Assembly (NCBI RefSeq): GCF_016584665.1
Contig: NZ_BBJB01000003.1
Coordinates: 28,815-92,814, forward strand
From: Pseudanabaena sp. lw0831
Lineage (GTDB): Bacteria; Cyanobacteriota; Cyanobacteriia; Pseudanabaenales; Pseudanabaenaceae
Length of the DNA stretch: 64,000 bases
Direction of reading: 5' to 3'
The notes beneath the pieces are model-generated. The model searched no databases. It saw only the letters and a list, made by a program, of their open reading frames with translations, and had not been told where the DNA came from. Every line of letters starts with the position of its first letter. Within the stretch, counting starts at the first letter, position 1. Of this stretch, positions 25,014 through 33,793 are shown piece by piece. The position numbers and the translations under genes are program-made.

Positions 25014-26340
25014 GGGCTATTCTAAAACCTGCATGTTGATAGAAGTTGGGACGGAACCAGTTACGATAATACTTCTCAGCTTCGGTTCCACTTGTAATCC
25101 AAGAGCCGCCTGCCATCATATTGTGTTTAGTATCAAAATATGAAGCAGAATAGCTCTCATATAGATAATGGGGTTGATATCCTGTGAGCGGCGTTAAATG
25201 ATCGCTCAGCCATTCCCAAACATTACCGCGCAGGTCACATAGCCCTGAAGGACTTTTGGCTTCTAAAGAACCAACAGGACTAGGGGAAGCAAATTTTAAA
25301 TTGAGATTGAAGCCTGAATTTATTTCCTCATTTGTTTCCTCTATGGGCTGCCGTAAATTTGATACTCCGTAAGTTGCCAGATGCCATTCTGCCTCACTCA
25401 TCAGACGAGTATCATTTCCTTTCCATTGGCAATAGGCGATCGCTTCATAGTGATTGACCTCGACAGGAAAATCAAAGGGCATCGCGATTTCATCAAACAT
25501 AGCGCGATATTTATAGCTGTCACCTTGCTGAATCCAGAATTTAGGGTGCTTGATCTTATGCTCAACTTTCCAAGCCCATGACTGTTCGTGCCAATATTGT
25601 TGATTTTCGTAGCCGTCATCTTTGACAAAATCTAAAAATTCGGCATTTGTAATCAGATATTTACTCGCTTGAAAAGTCTCTACAGTGACAAGGCGATCGC
25701 CATACTCAATATCCCAACCATAGATATTTGAATCTTGAGGTTTGCCTAGTCGTACTTCACCGCCCTTGATCTCAATCATCTCATTTGCGGATGTATAGCC
25801 ATTAGCAGGAGCATATTGCCAACTGTCGGGACGTTGGAGTTTATCAACTGGCAATTGGCGAATTAACATCGATGAGGTTTCGATGTGGATATATTGATGC
25901 TCGATCGCCATCATTAAGCCCCAAAGTGGATGCTCTTGATTGATCGGCAGCGAGATCGCCATATTGTGAATAAATTCGCTAATCCTGTCATACACTTGCT
26001 GGCGATATTCCCAAACTGCGGTAACTTCCGCTTGTCGAAGACTAGCAAAAATACCTGATATATCATCGGGCTTTTCGGGATCGACTCCGATTTCAAAAAG
26101 AATCTCAAACTCTGGATTGATTCGCGCCGTAATTAACCCGACTCTGACTAATTTATTGATATAAAAGACTGCCGAATGACCTAGATAAAAAATCAATAAA
26201 TTTCGGAGGCGATCGGGATTTGTATAAAAAGTTTCAGGAACAACTAAACTTTTCATCAAGCTATCTTCGATTTGCCAAGCTCGCTGAAAATAAGCAAGGA
26301 TTTCTAAGCGATCGCAACGGTGCAGATTTGGTGGTTGCAT
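25006..26340 (-). CDS. egtB: EgtB-type iron-dependent sulfoxide synthase
   Basis: Non-heme iron enzyme that joins hercynine to a sulfur donor (cysteine or gamma-glutamylcysteine) in ergothioneine synthesis; 444 residues. The DinB-like N-terminal half has the metal ligands: H in FYLGHSAVFYINK and the HxxxHxE motif in IEHQYIHIETS. The C-terminal half is a formylglycine-generating-enzyme (FGE-sulfatase) fold, with VNHYEAIAYCQWKG, RLMSEAEWHLATYG and CDLRGNVWEWLSD and a GGSW...RNWFRPNF end. It follows egtD on the same strand, supporting the pathway. A 5-histidylcysteine sulfoxide synthase-like role cannot be excluded. Confidence 0.88.
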   Translation of the reverse strand: MQPPNLHRCDRLEILAYFQRAWQIEDSLMKSLVVPETFYTNPDRLRNLLIFYLGHSAVFYINKLVRVGLITARINPEFEILFEIGVDPEKPDDISGIFASLRQAEVTAVWEYRQQVYDRISEFIHNMAISLPINQEHPLWGLMMAIEHQYIHIETSSMLIRQLPVDKLQRPDSWQYAPANGYTSANEMIEIKGGEVRLGKPQDSNIYGWDIEYGDRLVTVETFQASKYLITNAEFLDFVKDDGYENQQYWHEQSWAWKVEHKIKHPKFWIQQGDSYKYRAMFDEIAMPFDFPVEVNHYEAIAYCQWKGNDTRLMSEAEWHLATYGVSNLRQPIEETNEEINSGFNLNLKFASPSPVGSLEAKSPSGLCDLRGNVWEWLSDHLTPLTGYQPHYLYESYSASYFDTKHNMMAGGSWITSGTEAEKYYRNWFRPNFYQHAGFRIAHS

Positions 26341-26378
26341 AGATTGAGCGTTTATGATGTTGAGTTTATAAAACTATA

Positions 26379-26400
26379 GGGACAATTTATGAATTGTCCC
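26379..26400. repeat. Short palindrome behind egtD
   Basis: GGGACAATT TATG AATTGTCCC, a reduced relative of the palindromes at 24978 and 27488. It lies between the egtD stop and the egtB start. Confidence 0.65.
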
Positions 26401-26421
26401 TGAGCTTTTGGGCAGAAATTC

Positions 26422-27432
26422 TTAAACTTGACACAAAACTAATCCAAACATTTTTTGAGGATCTGTCCAGATTTTGACTGTTTCTAAACCCTGCGATTGC
26501 AGTTGGGCTTGTACTGCTTCTAGACCAAACTTGCGCGAAATTTCGGTGAGGATGCTCTCGCCTGCTTGAAACTGGATTTTGAGATCGAGAATATCTAGAG
26601 AAACTTGATGAGGCGATCGCGCATGTAAATACATTTCAATTTGATGATCGATCTCGTTGTAAATTGCTTGATGTCTAAATAAATCAAGATCGAAATTGCC
26701 TTGAAATCGCCAGTTCAAATGGGCAAGCATATTCAAATTAAAGGCAGCCGTTACTTCTTGGCTATCGTTATAAGCGGCTTCTAAGACTTCTTTGGGTTTC
26801 TGCAAATCAATCCCTAACAGGAAATAATCACCTTTGGTTAAAGCATGGGAAACCTTACTTAAAAAATCATTAGATTCTGATTCTGTGAAGTTACCAATCG
26901 AGCTGCCTAAAAAGAAAATCATGCGCGATCGCCCATGATTTTTGCCTAGATAAAGTAACGCTTCTTCGTATGTACCTAACAAGCCTTCAAGACAGAGATC
27001 AGGATATTTTTCTTGTAAATGTAAGACCGTAGTTTTGAGGATGCCACCACTCACATCGATAGGAATATAACTGAAAGCATCAGGTACGGCTTCAGTTAAT
27101 GAGTTAGCAGCTTTTTGATAAGCACTTAATAAATAATGTGTCTTTGTAGAGCTGCCACTACCTAATTCTACCAATTCACAAGAGCCTGTGATTGCCGCTA
27201 TTTCATCAGCATATTCATTCAATATCCATGCTTCGGTACGGGTAGGATAATATTCAGGAAGATCGCAAATTTTCTCAAATAGTTCTGAGCCTCGATCATC
27301 ATAAAAATATTTTGGTGGCAAACTCTTTTGAGATTTCGTTAATCCTTGAATAACATCATCACCATCTTTCTCAAAAGTTTGATTTATAGATGAATTGTGT
27401 TGATGGAGGATTTTTAAATGCTTGACTGTCAT
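26422..27432 (-). CDS. egtD: L-histidine N-alpha-methyltransferase (EgtD)
   Basis: Trimethylates histidine to hercynine with S-adenosylmethionine, the first ergothioneine step. The 336-residue protein shows the family start TKSQKSLPPKYFYDDRGSEL, FEKICDLPEYYPTRTE, LVELGSGSSTKTHYLL (SAM-binding), FFLGSSIGNF and the later AAFNLNMLAHLNWRF block. The next gene downstream is egtB. Assignment by family and neighbour is strong. Confidence 0.93.
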   Translation of the reverse strand: MTVKHLKILHQHNSSINQTFEKDGDDVIQGLTKSQKSLPPKYFYDDRGSELFEKICDLPEYYPTRTEAWILNEYADEIAAITGSCELVELGSGSSTKTHYLLSAYQKAANSLTEAVPDAFSYIPIDVSGGILKTTVLHLQEKYPDLCLEGLLGTYEEALLYLGKNHGRSRMIFFLGSSIGNFTESESNDFLSKVSHALTKGDYFLLGIDLQKPKEVLEAAYNDSQEVTAAFNLNMLAHLNWRFQGNFDLDLFRHQAIYNEIDHQIEMYLHARSPHQVSLDILDLKIQFQAGESILTEISRKFGLEAVQAQLQSQGLETVKIWTDPQKMFGLVLCQV

Positions 27433-27487
27433 GCTCGAATTTTTCCTGTTTATGTATATACGATAAATTATATTTTTTGGATGAATG

Positions 27488-27533
27488 TCAATAATCGTAG
27501 GGGCAAGTCATGACTTGCCCCTACGATTATTGA
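27488..27533. repeat. Perfect 46-base palindrome without loop
   Basis: Arms of 23 bases meet directly (core GGGGCAAGTCATGACTTGCCCC). It lies between the tspO 3' end and the egtD start. Compared with 24978 the arms differ (AAGTCA for AATTCA) in a compensated way. Confidence 0.8.
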
Positions 27534-27541
27534 TGTTTAAT

Positions 27542-28015
27542 CTAAATTTCAGGTGGATTGAGCCTTGCCATTACCCATGTTACATATGTACCAACAGGAC
27601 TCCAGAGTATATATGGCACTAATAGCCATCCAGCCAAGCTGGAAACTTGCCAAACTTGAGTTGTTAAAACTAACCCTAATATAAAACCGATCGCTCCTGT
27701 AATCGCCCCTGCCCTAACATTTCGTAAACGGGTCATGACTGGGGTATAAGCTAAAATCGCGATTTCGACAATGCCGTAGCCTGCCATGAGCAACCATGTG
27801 TTCAATGTGGCAGGTTGAGTTTGCCAGAGAAATGCAGCAGAGGTGATTCCGCAAATAAAGATGAATATCCAGATAAAAGGGATAGCTTTTTCAAAAGTCA
27901 ACCATCGGGGGCGGCGCAATTGCATAAACCATTTGTAGTCAGCAGGAACAAGTTTGTTAAGAGCAAAGCCCAGAACAAATGAGATTGCAGCGATCGCTAG
28001 CCAAGCAATAATCAT
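27542..28015 (-). CDS. tspO: TspO/MBR-family membrane protein
   Basis: A 157-residue tryptophan-rich membrane protein with five hydrophobic segments (first IAWLAIAAISFVLGFALN). Trp-rich PRWLTF and the C-terminal SPVGTYVTWVMARLN follow the family pattern. TspO binds porphyrins and acts in stress signalling in other bacteria. The ATG at 28015 overlaps the stop of the DUF393 gene by ATGA, which decides the start; the open frame upstream to 28054 is an extension only. Confidence 0.85.
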   Translation of the reverse strand: MIIAWLAIAAISFVLGFALNKLVPADYKWFMQLRRPRWLTFEKAIPFIWIFIFICGITSAAFLWQTQPATLNTWLLMAGYGIVEIAILAYTPVMTRLRNVRAGAITGAIGFILGLVLTTQVWQVSSLAGWLLVPYILWSPVGTYVTWVMARLNPPEI

Positions 28016-28533
28016 AATTTTTTTCGATCTTCGATCGCGCAACCATCGGCGCAACGACCTTGGTTATTATTTTGATTATTTTCGCGTTCTTTTTTGTGTT
28101 GCCGACGTTTTGCCACGATCGCTTTAAGATTTCCTCGACCAGTAAGGAGGAGGCGATAGTCTGCCCAAATTCCATAGAGTGCGTCGGCGATGTGCCCTAC
28201 AAGCGGTATTTTGGTGATCGCATAGATCCAGCCGATGCCAAGGATGTCGTAGGTTTGGCGGAATACTTCGACATTTTGGACGATCTCGCCATCGGGTAGC
28301 AATGCGTGAATCCGCCCCATTGCTGTCTCAAAATCTATCCCAGCATTGTCGGCGGGTTCATAGTCATCGGCGGCAATATCCACAAAATTAATTAAACCGA
28401 GATCGCCATCTTTGCTTTTTAAAAAGTTGACTTCACGCACACATAGAGGACATGCACCATCATAGAGCAGCTTAATTTTCCATGATTGGGCGTTGGCTAA
28501 ATGAGGGTTAGCGTTTGTATGCGGAGATAGCAT
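28012..28533 (-). CDS. DCC-family (DUF393) thiol-disulfide oxidoreductase-like protein
   Basis: A 173-residue DUF393 protein: LLYDGACPLCVREVNFLKSKD holds the DxxCxxC motif that names the DCC family; GRIHALLPDGEIVQNVEVFR and YAITKIPLVGHIADALYGIWADYRLLL follow. Redox activity is inferred from CPLC. The N-terminal 18 residues are a family-unlike extension. It is the first gene of an apparent operon with tspO. Confidence 0.88.
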   Translation of the reverse strand: MLSPHTNANPHLANAQSWKIKLLYDGACPLCVREVNFLKSKDGDLGLINFVDIAADDYEPADNAGIDFETAMGRIHALLPDGEIVQNVEVFRQTYDILGIGWIYAITKIPLVGHIADALYGIWADYRLLLTGRGNLKAIVAKRRQHKKERENNQNNNQGRCADGCAIEDRKKL

Positions 28534-28610
28534 TTTGTTGGGCTTGTTTTTGGTTTAGCCCTATTTTATCGCGATCGTATCTGATTGTCCTTTGCTTAAA
28601 TTTTATAGAT

Positions 28611-28670
28611 ATGGTTATTCAAGATGCGATCGCTCTTTTTGAGGGAGTTGAAGTTAATGATATAGATTAG
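28611..28670 (+). pseudogene. 3' fragment of a DUF6516-family toxin-like gene
   Basis: Translation MVIQDAIALFEGVEVNDID is nearly the same as the C-terminus (MVIQDAISFLEEVESSDIN) of the intact protein ending at 30027. Only this tail remains. It lies in the 28534-29109 gap that holds only broken genes. Confidence 0.65.
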
Positions 28671-28696
28671 CGATCGCAATACCAGTTGATCGCTAG

Positions 28697-28771
28697 CAAG
28701 ATATTGATTTGATTGAAGTATGGCTAAAACGAGCTAAAGAACACTACTCTGAGCATTACAACAAGAAGTAA
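28697..28771 (+). pseudogene. 3' fragment of a RelE/HigB-like toxin gene
   Basis: The frame QDIDLIEVWLKRAKEHYSEH ends with YNKK and a stop at 28769-28771, the shape of the tail of phage-derived Gp49/HigB-like toxins. An antitoxin-like remnant follows 13 bases later, in the usual toxin-antitoxin order. Everything upstream is lost. Confidence 0.55.
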
Positions 28772-28784
28772 ATGGAGTTATAAA

Positions 28785-28974
28785 ATGCCTGAAGAAATTA
28801 AGGTACAAAGTAGTAGTGGCAATGTTTTTGCAGATTTAGGATTAGAGAACTCTGATGAGTTACTGGTTAAAGCAGAACTTGCTTATAAAATCAGCAGGTC
28901 AAGATGTGGAAATTGTAGTGAAAGATAAGCCTAAATCGCGTTCTCAGGCACGTACTCAGGTCGCGACCAGATAA
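28785..28974 (+). pseudogene. XRE/HTH_37 antitoxin remnant with internal deletion
   Basis: The start (VFADLGLENSDELLVKAELAYKIS) matches the protein at 21063. It then jumps, in another frame, to the typical tail AGQDVEIVVKDKPKSRSQA ending at 28972-28974. The whole helix-turn-helix is missing. In the first frame a 47-residue peptide would end at 28928. ATG with GGAG upstream is preserved. Confidence 0.7.
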
Positions 28975-29109
28975 AGCGATCGCTTTATTAGGCTTATTGG
29001 AAGTAGTGGTATAGATTCGCGATCGCTATATCATGCGATTGTTTAAGTGTCTCTATTCTTACAGCCTTTGCTATAATTACTGATGATTACATGACTTAGG
29101 ATGCAAATC

Positions 29110-29359
29110 ATGAGTATTGCCTTAAAAATTGAGCAAGAGCAGTTTATTCAAAAGAAGCTCAATAGTGGTAAGTATGGATCTGCTGATGAGGTGATTTTTG
29201 AGGCGTTTCGGTTGCTTGAGGAAAGAGATAAGCATTACGAGCAATGGTTGCGAGATACTCGCCAAAAGGTGGCTGATGGTCTAAGCTCAACTAGATCGGG
29301 GTGAAGGGCTGGATGGTGAAAGTGTGATGGCGAGATTGAAAGAACGAGTTCGTATGTAG
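29110..29359 (+). pseudogene. ParD-family antitoxin gene with a frameshift
   Basis: The N-terminal part (MSIALKIEQEQFIQKKLNSG, KYGSADEVIFEAFRLLEERD) is a ribbon-helix-helix ParD-type antitoxin. The frame stops early at 29304. Skipping one A at 29284 (CTA-A-GCT) restores the usual tail AQLDRGEGLDGESVMARLKE and ends at 29357-29359. No parE toxin follows. Either a true decay product or a sequencing error; the context of broken genes favours decay. Confidence 0.7.
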
Positions 29360-29399
29360 AAGCTTCTCAAACACATAAAGAATAAATTCGGGTATTGTC

Positions 29400-29630
29400 A
29401 TGCGTAAACAGATTACTGAATATACATCGCCTCTAGATGCTTTAGTAGCTTTAGCTAAGCAATTATACAGTTATGAGATTAAATATCAAACTGACTCAGC
29501 CGACTTTTTTGTGCAGTATCAGCAAGGCAAAACGGGTGATGATGAAGATACTTTTGATTGGGCGAGTAATTACCGTCATTATCTAGCTTTACGACAAGAA
29601 TTAGAGAGTAAATTAAGAAATGTCGCGTAA
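29400..29630 (+). CDS. Small protein paired with DUF6516, possible antitoxin
   Basis: A 76-residue acidic protein (PLDALVALAKQLYSYEIKY, then QYQQGKTGDDEDTFDWASNYRH). Not recognised by name; its position, overlapping the DUF6516 gene by 11 bases, suggests the antitoxin of a TumA/TumE-like module. Function is inferred from context only. Confidence 0.6.
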   Translation: MRKQITEYTSPLDALVALAKQLYSYEIKYQTDSADFFVQYQQGKTGDDEDTFDWASNYRHYLALRQELESKLRNVA

Positions 29631-30027
29631 TAGTTTTAGGGATTATTGCGATCGCATAGATCAGCTTTTAGAAGTCTATCCTAATGTCTATGTAGAGAAT
29701 TACAACGCTACAATTCTATCTAGTGAGCGGGCTAATCTCAAACTGAGATTACGTTTTTATTTCAAATATTTACTTTCTATCAGTGAGGCTTTGGTTGTTG
29801 TAGACGATCAAATTAAGGCGATTGATTATCGCTATCATTTTCAAGATGGACAGAACAATCTAATTTTTCGCTATGACAATACGCCCCATTTTCCTAGTTT
29901 GTCGAGTTTCCCTCACCATAAGCATCTTCCCGATCGTGTAATTTCTTGTGATCAGCCAAATATAGCTATGGTCATTCAAGATGCGATCTCTTTTCTTGAA
30001 GAAGTTGAAAGTAGTGATATAAATTAG
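29620..30027 (+). CDS. DUF6516-family (TumE-like) toxin candidate
   Basis: A 135-residue protein. The block KAIDYRYHFQDGQNNLIFRY, then DNTPHFPSLSSFPHHKHLPD, is the family's conserved histidine-rich core. DUF6516 includes the TumE toxin of a plasmid toxin-antitoxin system; that function is not proven here. It is intact while two copies of its 3' end survive as fragments upstream (28611, and noncoding similarity at 28997-29049). Confidence 0.7.
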   Translation: MSRNSFRDYCDRIDQLLEVYPNVYVENYNATILSSERANLKLRLRFYFKYLLSISEALVVVDDQIKAIDYRYHFQDGQNNLIFRYDNTPHFPSLSSFPHHKHLPDRVISCDQPNIAMVIQDAISFLEEVESSDIN

Positions 30028-30149
30028 CGATCAACATATCAGACGATTATTTAACTACATCTGCTTTTAAAGCTTTATACTCCGACAACTGAGTCTAGGC
30101 AGAATTGTCTAACTTAACACTTTTGAAAAAATTATTTTTCTCTAAATTG

Positions 30150-30247
30150 GGCACTGGTCAGCTAAATCGTGATCGACGTATTTGCGTCTTTTTTATCGGC
30201 ATGAAATGGACGTTTCAGAACCCATCCCACATTATCTGACCAGTGCC
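30150..30247. repeat. Small element with 12-bp perfect inverted ends
   Basis: GGCACTGGTCAG at 30150-30161 and its exact reverse complement at 30236-30247, with partial pairing beyond both ends, enclose 74 bases without a gene. It could be a MITE or a structured RNA. It lies in the gap 30028-30644, where the only other item is the M15 fragment. Confidence 0.5.
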
Positions 30248-30313
30248 AAACTTAACATATCAAAATTTTGACAAGAAATTAATTGTTTGTTTGTATGCTC
30301 TTATACAAATAGT

Positions 30314-30526
30314 TCAAGTCTTTTGTTTTGGTAATGTTTCATTGTTGTCTAAGAAGAAGTAACCAAAAATATATGTATAAATCGCAAGTTTCTTATTACT
30401 AATCCATGTCCAAAGTTGATCGCCACGCGAAAAATGCCACCATTCATTAGTATCTCTTTGCAATCTGCCATAGGTCATCACTTGGTTTAATAATTTGTGA
30501 TCGCTATGAACTCCTAGCTTTGGCAA
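30314..30526 (-). pseudogene. C-terminal fragment of a D-Ala-D-Ala dipeptidase (M15, VanX-like)
   Basis: The 70-residue frame has HKLLNQVMTYGRLQRDTNEW followed by WHFSRGDQLWTWIS, the C-terminal metal site (EWWHFSxGDQLWxW) of M15D peptidases such as DdpX/VanX. The N-terminal two thirds, including the other zinc ligands, are missing, and an in-frame stop lies just upstream. It points to a lost cell-wall peptidase gene. Confidence 0.7.
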
Positions 30527-30644
30527 AAGAATATGTCACGGGGCGATCGGATCTTAGAATTTTGGGGATCGTAATTTCATCCTGATTTCATAGTTGTATG
30601 AGAGAGTGAGATGCTACACCCACTTACTCTCGATAATTGACTTC

Positions 30645-33600
30645 ATGCTCAGTTCCATCATTAAATGGGCGATCGCCCGTCGTTGGTTGGTTGTTTTGGG
30701 GGCGATGATTCTTACCATTTGGATTTTTCGTACCATCATCCAAATGCCTTTGGATGTATTCCCACCCTTTGCACCACCACAAGTCGAAATTCAAACTGAA
30801 GCAGCAGGATTAGCTCCTGAAGAAGTGGAATCACTGGTGACATTGCCCATTGAGAGCGCCATTAATGGAACTGCGGGAGTAACTGCGGTGCGTTCATCGA
30901 GTGCTGCTAGCATCTCAGTTGTGCGCGTTATTTTTAAATGGGGAACCGATATTTATCAAGCTCGACAATTGGTGACGGAGCGCTTACAGGCGGCTCGAAG
31001 TAAATTGCCTGCATCCGTGGAAGCTCCACAAATAGCGCCCATTAGTTCGCCGATTGGTACAATTATTACCTATGCTTTCACGTCAAAAAGCAATGACTTG
31101 ATGGAAGTGCGGCGATTTGTCGATTGGCAAGTTACAAATCGATTGCTTGCCGTATCAGGAGTTGCCCAAGTGATTGTATTTGGGGGCGATGTACGGCAAT
31201 ATCAAGTTCTCGTAGCTCCTGAAAAATTACAGGCTTTTAATGTATCGCTGCAAGAGGTATCGGATGCTGTGGCGGCAGCCAATGTGAATGCTGCGGGTGG
31301 TTATTTGATTACGCCCGATCGCGAAAAATTGATTCGAGGTATTGGGCGGATTGAGGATATTGAGGCTCTCAAACAATCCGTGATTATGTCTCGTAATGGT
31401 GTACCAGTCAGGATTAGCGATGTTGCTGATGTTAAAATCGGTGCAGCCGTGAAGCGGGGTGATGCCAGTGTGAATACCGAAAAAGCGGTCGTGGCAATTA
31501 TCAATAAACAGCCGCAAGCGGATACGCCCACCGTCACTCGTGCTGTCGAAGCTGCCATGAATGAGGTGAAGGCAGGCTTACCTGAGGGCATTAAAATTAA
31601 CACCACTTTCCGTCAAGAAGCTTATATCGATGCGTCGATTGAGAATGTGCAGGAAGCCTTAATCGAAGGAAGTATTATCGTTGCCCTAATTTTGATCCCA
31701 TTCTTGATGAACTGGCGGAACTTAGTGGTATGTTTGGCAGCTTTACCTTTGTCTCTATTGATCGGGGTACTTGCCCTTAACTGGTTAGGGCAGGGCTTGA
31801 ACACGATGACACTAGGCGGTTTGGCAGTGGCGATCGGTTCGGCGGTGGATGATGCGATCGTTGATGCTGAAAATGTGTACCGATGTCTGCGGGAAAACAA
31901 ACATTCTGATCATCCTAGACCAGTTTTAGAGGTGGTTTTTGATGGATGTCAGGAAGTGCGCGATTCGGTATTTGGAGCCACGATTATTACAATTGTTGTC
32001 TTCTCACCAATCTTTGCGCTCACTGGTGTGGAGGGAAGCATTTTTATTCCGATGGGTTTGGGTTACTTAGCCGCAGTATTAGCATCTAGCTTTGTAGCGC
32101 TCACAGTCACGCCTGCCCTCTGTGCGATTTTGCTGCCTCACGGACATCTTCCTGAGCGGGAGCCTTGGGTAGCGAGGTTTTTTAAAAAATTTTATCTGCC
32201 ACTAATCAAATTTGCGATGCAGCGATCGCAGATCGTTATTGGTATTGCGGCAGCGAGCTTACTGGTTTCTGCGATCGTGGTTCCATCCTTTGGACGCATC
32301 TTTCTCCCTGAGTTTCAGGAGCAATCGCTGGTTAATACATTACTGCTTTATCCAGGTTCTTCCCTAGAAGCAACCAACAGCGCCGCCTCAGTACTAGAGC
32401 ATAAGCTAAAAGACAATCCTAAATTCCAGAACATTCAAGTGCGTTCTGGTCGGGCGGAAGGTGATGCTGATGCCGCAGGGGTGAACTTGGCGCATGTCGA
32501 TGTGGAGTTGAGCGAGATGGGTATGAAGGATCGCAAGGCAAGCATCGATTTATTGCGCCAAGAGTTTGGGAAGGTAATCGGCGCAGCTCCAAATGTCGGC
32601 GGATTTATTTCGCACCGCATGGATGAAGTGTTGTCTGGGGTCAGAAGTGCGATCGCTGTCAAGATTTTTGGTGCGGAACTAGAGCAACTTCGCACTTTAG
32701 GACAGCAAGTAAATGATGTCATGCGATCGGTTGAAGGTGTAGTCGATTTGCAACTCGAACCACAGATTCCTGTAGAACAAATTCAAATTAAATTTGATCG
32801 CATTGCAGCAGCAAGATATGGTTTGACCATTGGCAAGCTTTCAGAAACAGTTGAGACGGCTTTAAATGGAAAAGTAGTTTCCCAAGTTCTGGAACAACAG
32901 CAAACCTTTGATCTTGTCGTATGGCTAAAGCCTGAAGCTCGCCAAAATTTAGATCAGATCGGTAATCTGATGGTGGATACTCCTACTGGCAATAAAATTC
33001 CCTTGGCGCAAGTGGCAAAAATTATCGATGGCAAGGGCGCAAATACGATTAACCGTGAAAATGTTTCGCGATTGATTGTCGTGGCAGCAAATGCACAGGG
33101 GCGCGATTTACGCTCGGTCGTGAGCGAGATTCAGGCAAAGGTTAAGCAACAGGTGCAGATTCCTGCGGGTTACTACATCCAATATGCAGGACAATTTGAA
33201 GCTGAAGGAAGAGCCTCGCAAAATATTGTGCTGTTTAGCGCGATCGCATTTGTGGTGATTACGGTGATCATGTATCTCTCAGTCAAATCAGTTGCCTCCA
33301 CTGTGATGATTATGATTAATCTGCCCCTAGCAATGGTGGGCGGCGTAATTGCTGTGGCACTGACGGGCGGCGTTTTGTCGATCGCTTCACTTGTGGGATT
33401 TGTGACTTTATTTGGGGTCGCAACCCGCAATGGTTTACTGCTAGTAGACAACTACAACACCAAATTTGCATCAGGAATGCCCTTGAGAGATCTATTGATC
33501 CAAGGATCAATGGAACGACTCAACGCTATCCTGATGACTGCGTTCACTTCCGCTCTAGGATTAGCGCCTCTAGTTGTGGCAGGTGGTGCAGGCAAGGAAT

Positions 33601-33737
33601 TACTGCAACCCCTATCCATCGTGGTTTTAGGCGGTTTATTTACTTCCACTGCGCTTACCTTGCTCGTACTTCCTGCGATCTACTCTCGCTTCTGGAAATA
33701 TCTCGTACCCAAACTCAAAACATCTATCAACCTATAA
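30645..33737 (+). CDS. RND efflux pump, heavy-metal (CzcA/CusA)-like
   Basis: An inner-membrane proton-driven pump of 1030 residues. Two sets of transmembrane helices are separated by large periplasmic loops (first loop from FPPFAPPQVEIQTEA). The helix-4 segment AVAIGSAVDDAIVDAENVYR has the acidic residues typical of HME-type pumps. The ATG at 30645 is chosen since LSSIIKWAIARRWLVVLGAM is the usual RND start; an upstream frame from 30594 adds 17 residues. No adaptor or outer-membrane gene adjoins it. A lipoprotein and two-component genes follow, as in metal-responsive efflux loci. Substrate is inferred. Confidence 0.9.
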   Translation: MLSSIIKWAIARRWLVVLGAMILTIWIFRTIIQMPLDVFPPFAPPQVEIQTEAAGLAPEEVESLVTLPIESAINGTAGVTAVRSSSAASISVVRVIFKWGTDIYQARQLVTERLQAARSKLPASVEAPQIAPISSPIGTIITYAFTSKSNDLMEVRRFVDWQVTNRLLAVSGVAQVIVFGGDVRQYQVLVAPEKLQAFNVSLQEVSDAVAAANVNAAGGYLITPDREKLIRGIGRIEDIEALKQSVIMSRNGVPVRISDVADVKIGAAVKRGDASVNTEKAVVAIINKQPQADTPTVTRAVEAAMNEVKAGLPEGIKINTTFRQEAYIDASIENVQEALIEGSIIVALILIPFLMNWRNLVVCLAALPLSLLIGVLALNWLGQGLNTMTLGGLAVAIGSAVDDAIVDAENVYRCLRENKHSDHPRPVLEVVFDGCQEVRDSVFGATIITIVVFSPIFALTGVEGSIFIPMGLGYLAAVLASSFVALTVTPALCAILLPHGHLPEREPWVARFFKKFYLPLIKFAMQRSQIVIGIAAASLLVSAIVVPSFGRIFLPEFQEQSLVNTLLLYPGSSLEATNSAASVLEHKLKDNPKFQNIQVRSGRAEGDADAAGVNLAHVDVELSEMGMKDRKASIDLLRQEFGKVIGAAPNVGGFISHRMDEVLSGVRSAIAVKIFGAELEQLRTLGQQVNDVMRSVEGVVDLQLEPQIPVEQIQIKFDRIAAARYGLTIGKLSETVETALNGKVVSQVLEQQQTFDLVVWLKPEARQNLDQIGNLMVDTPTGNKIPLAQVAKIIDGKGANTINRENVSRLIVVAANAQGRDLRSVVSEIQAKVKQQVQIPAGYYIQYAGQFEAEGRASQNIVLFSAIAFVVITVIMYLSVKSVASTVMIMINLPLAMVGGVIAVALTGGVLSIASLVGFVTLFGVATRNGLLLVDNYNTKFASGMPLRDLLIQGSMERLNAILMTAFTSALGLAPLVVAGGAGKELLQPLSIVVLGGLFTSTALTLLVLPAIYSRFWKYLVPKLKTSINL

Positions 33738-33742
33738 CAATT

Positions 33743-33765
33743 GTTGTGCGGCTTTGCCGCACAAC
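33743..33765. terminator. Perfect hairpin, 10-bp arms, loop TTT
   Basis: GTTGTGCGGC TTT GCCGCACAAC, six bases after the RND gene stop. Position fits a terminator or an attenuating stem before the lipoprotein gene. Confidence 0.65.
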
Positions 33766-33793
33766 ACTAAACAACTAAATGGAGCTTATTACT

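Noticed and set aside
28060..28299. Plus-strand 79-residue frame
   Set aside because: Antisense to the DUF393 gene, which has clear motifs; no start signals.
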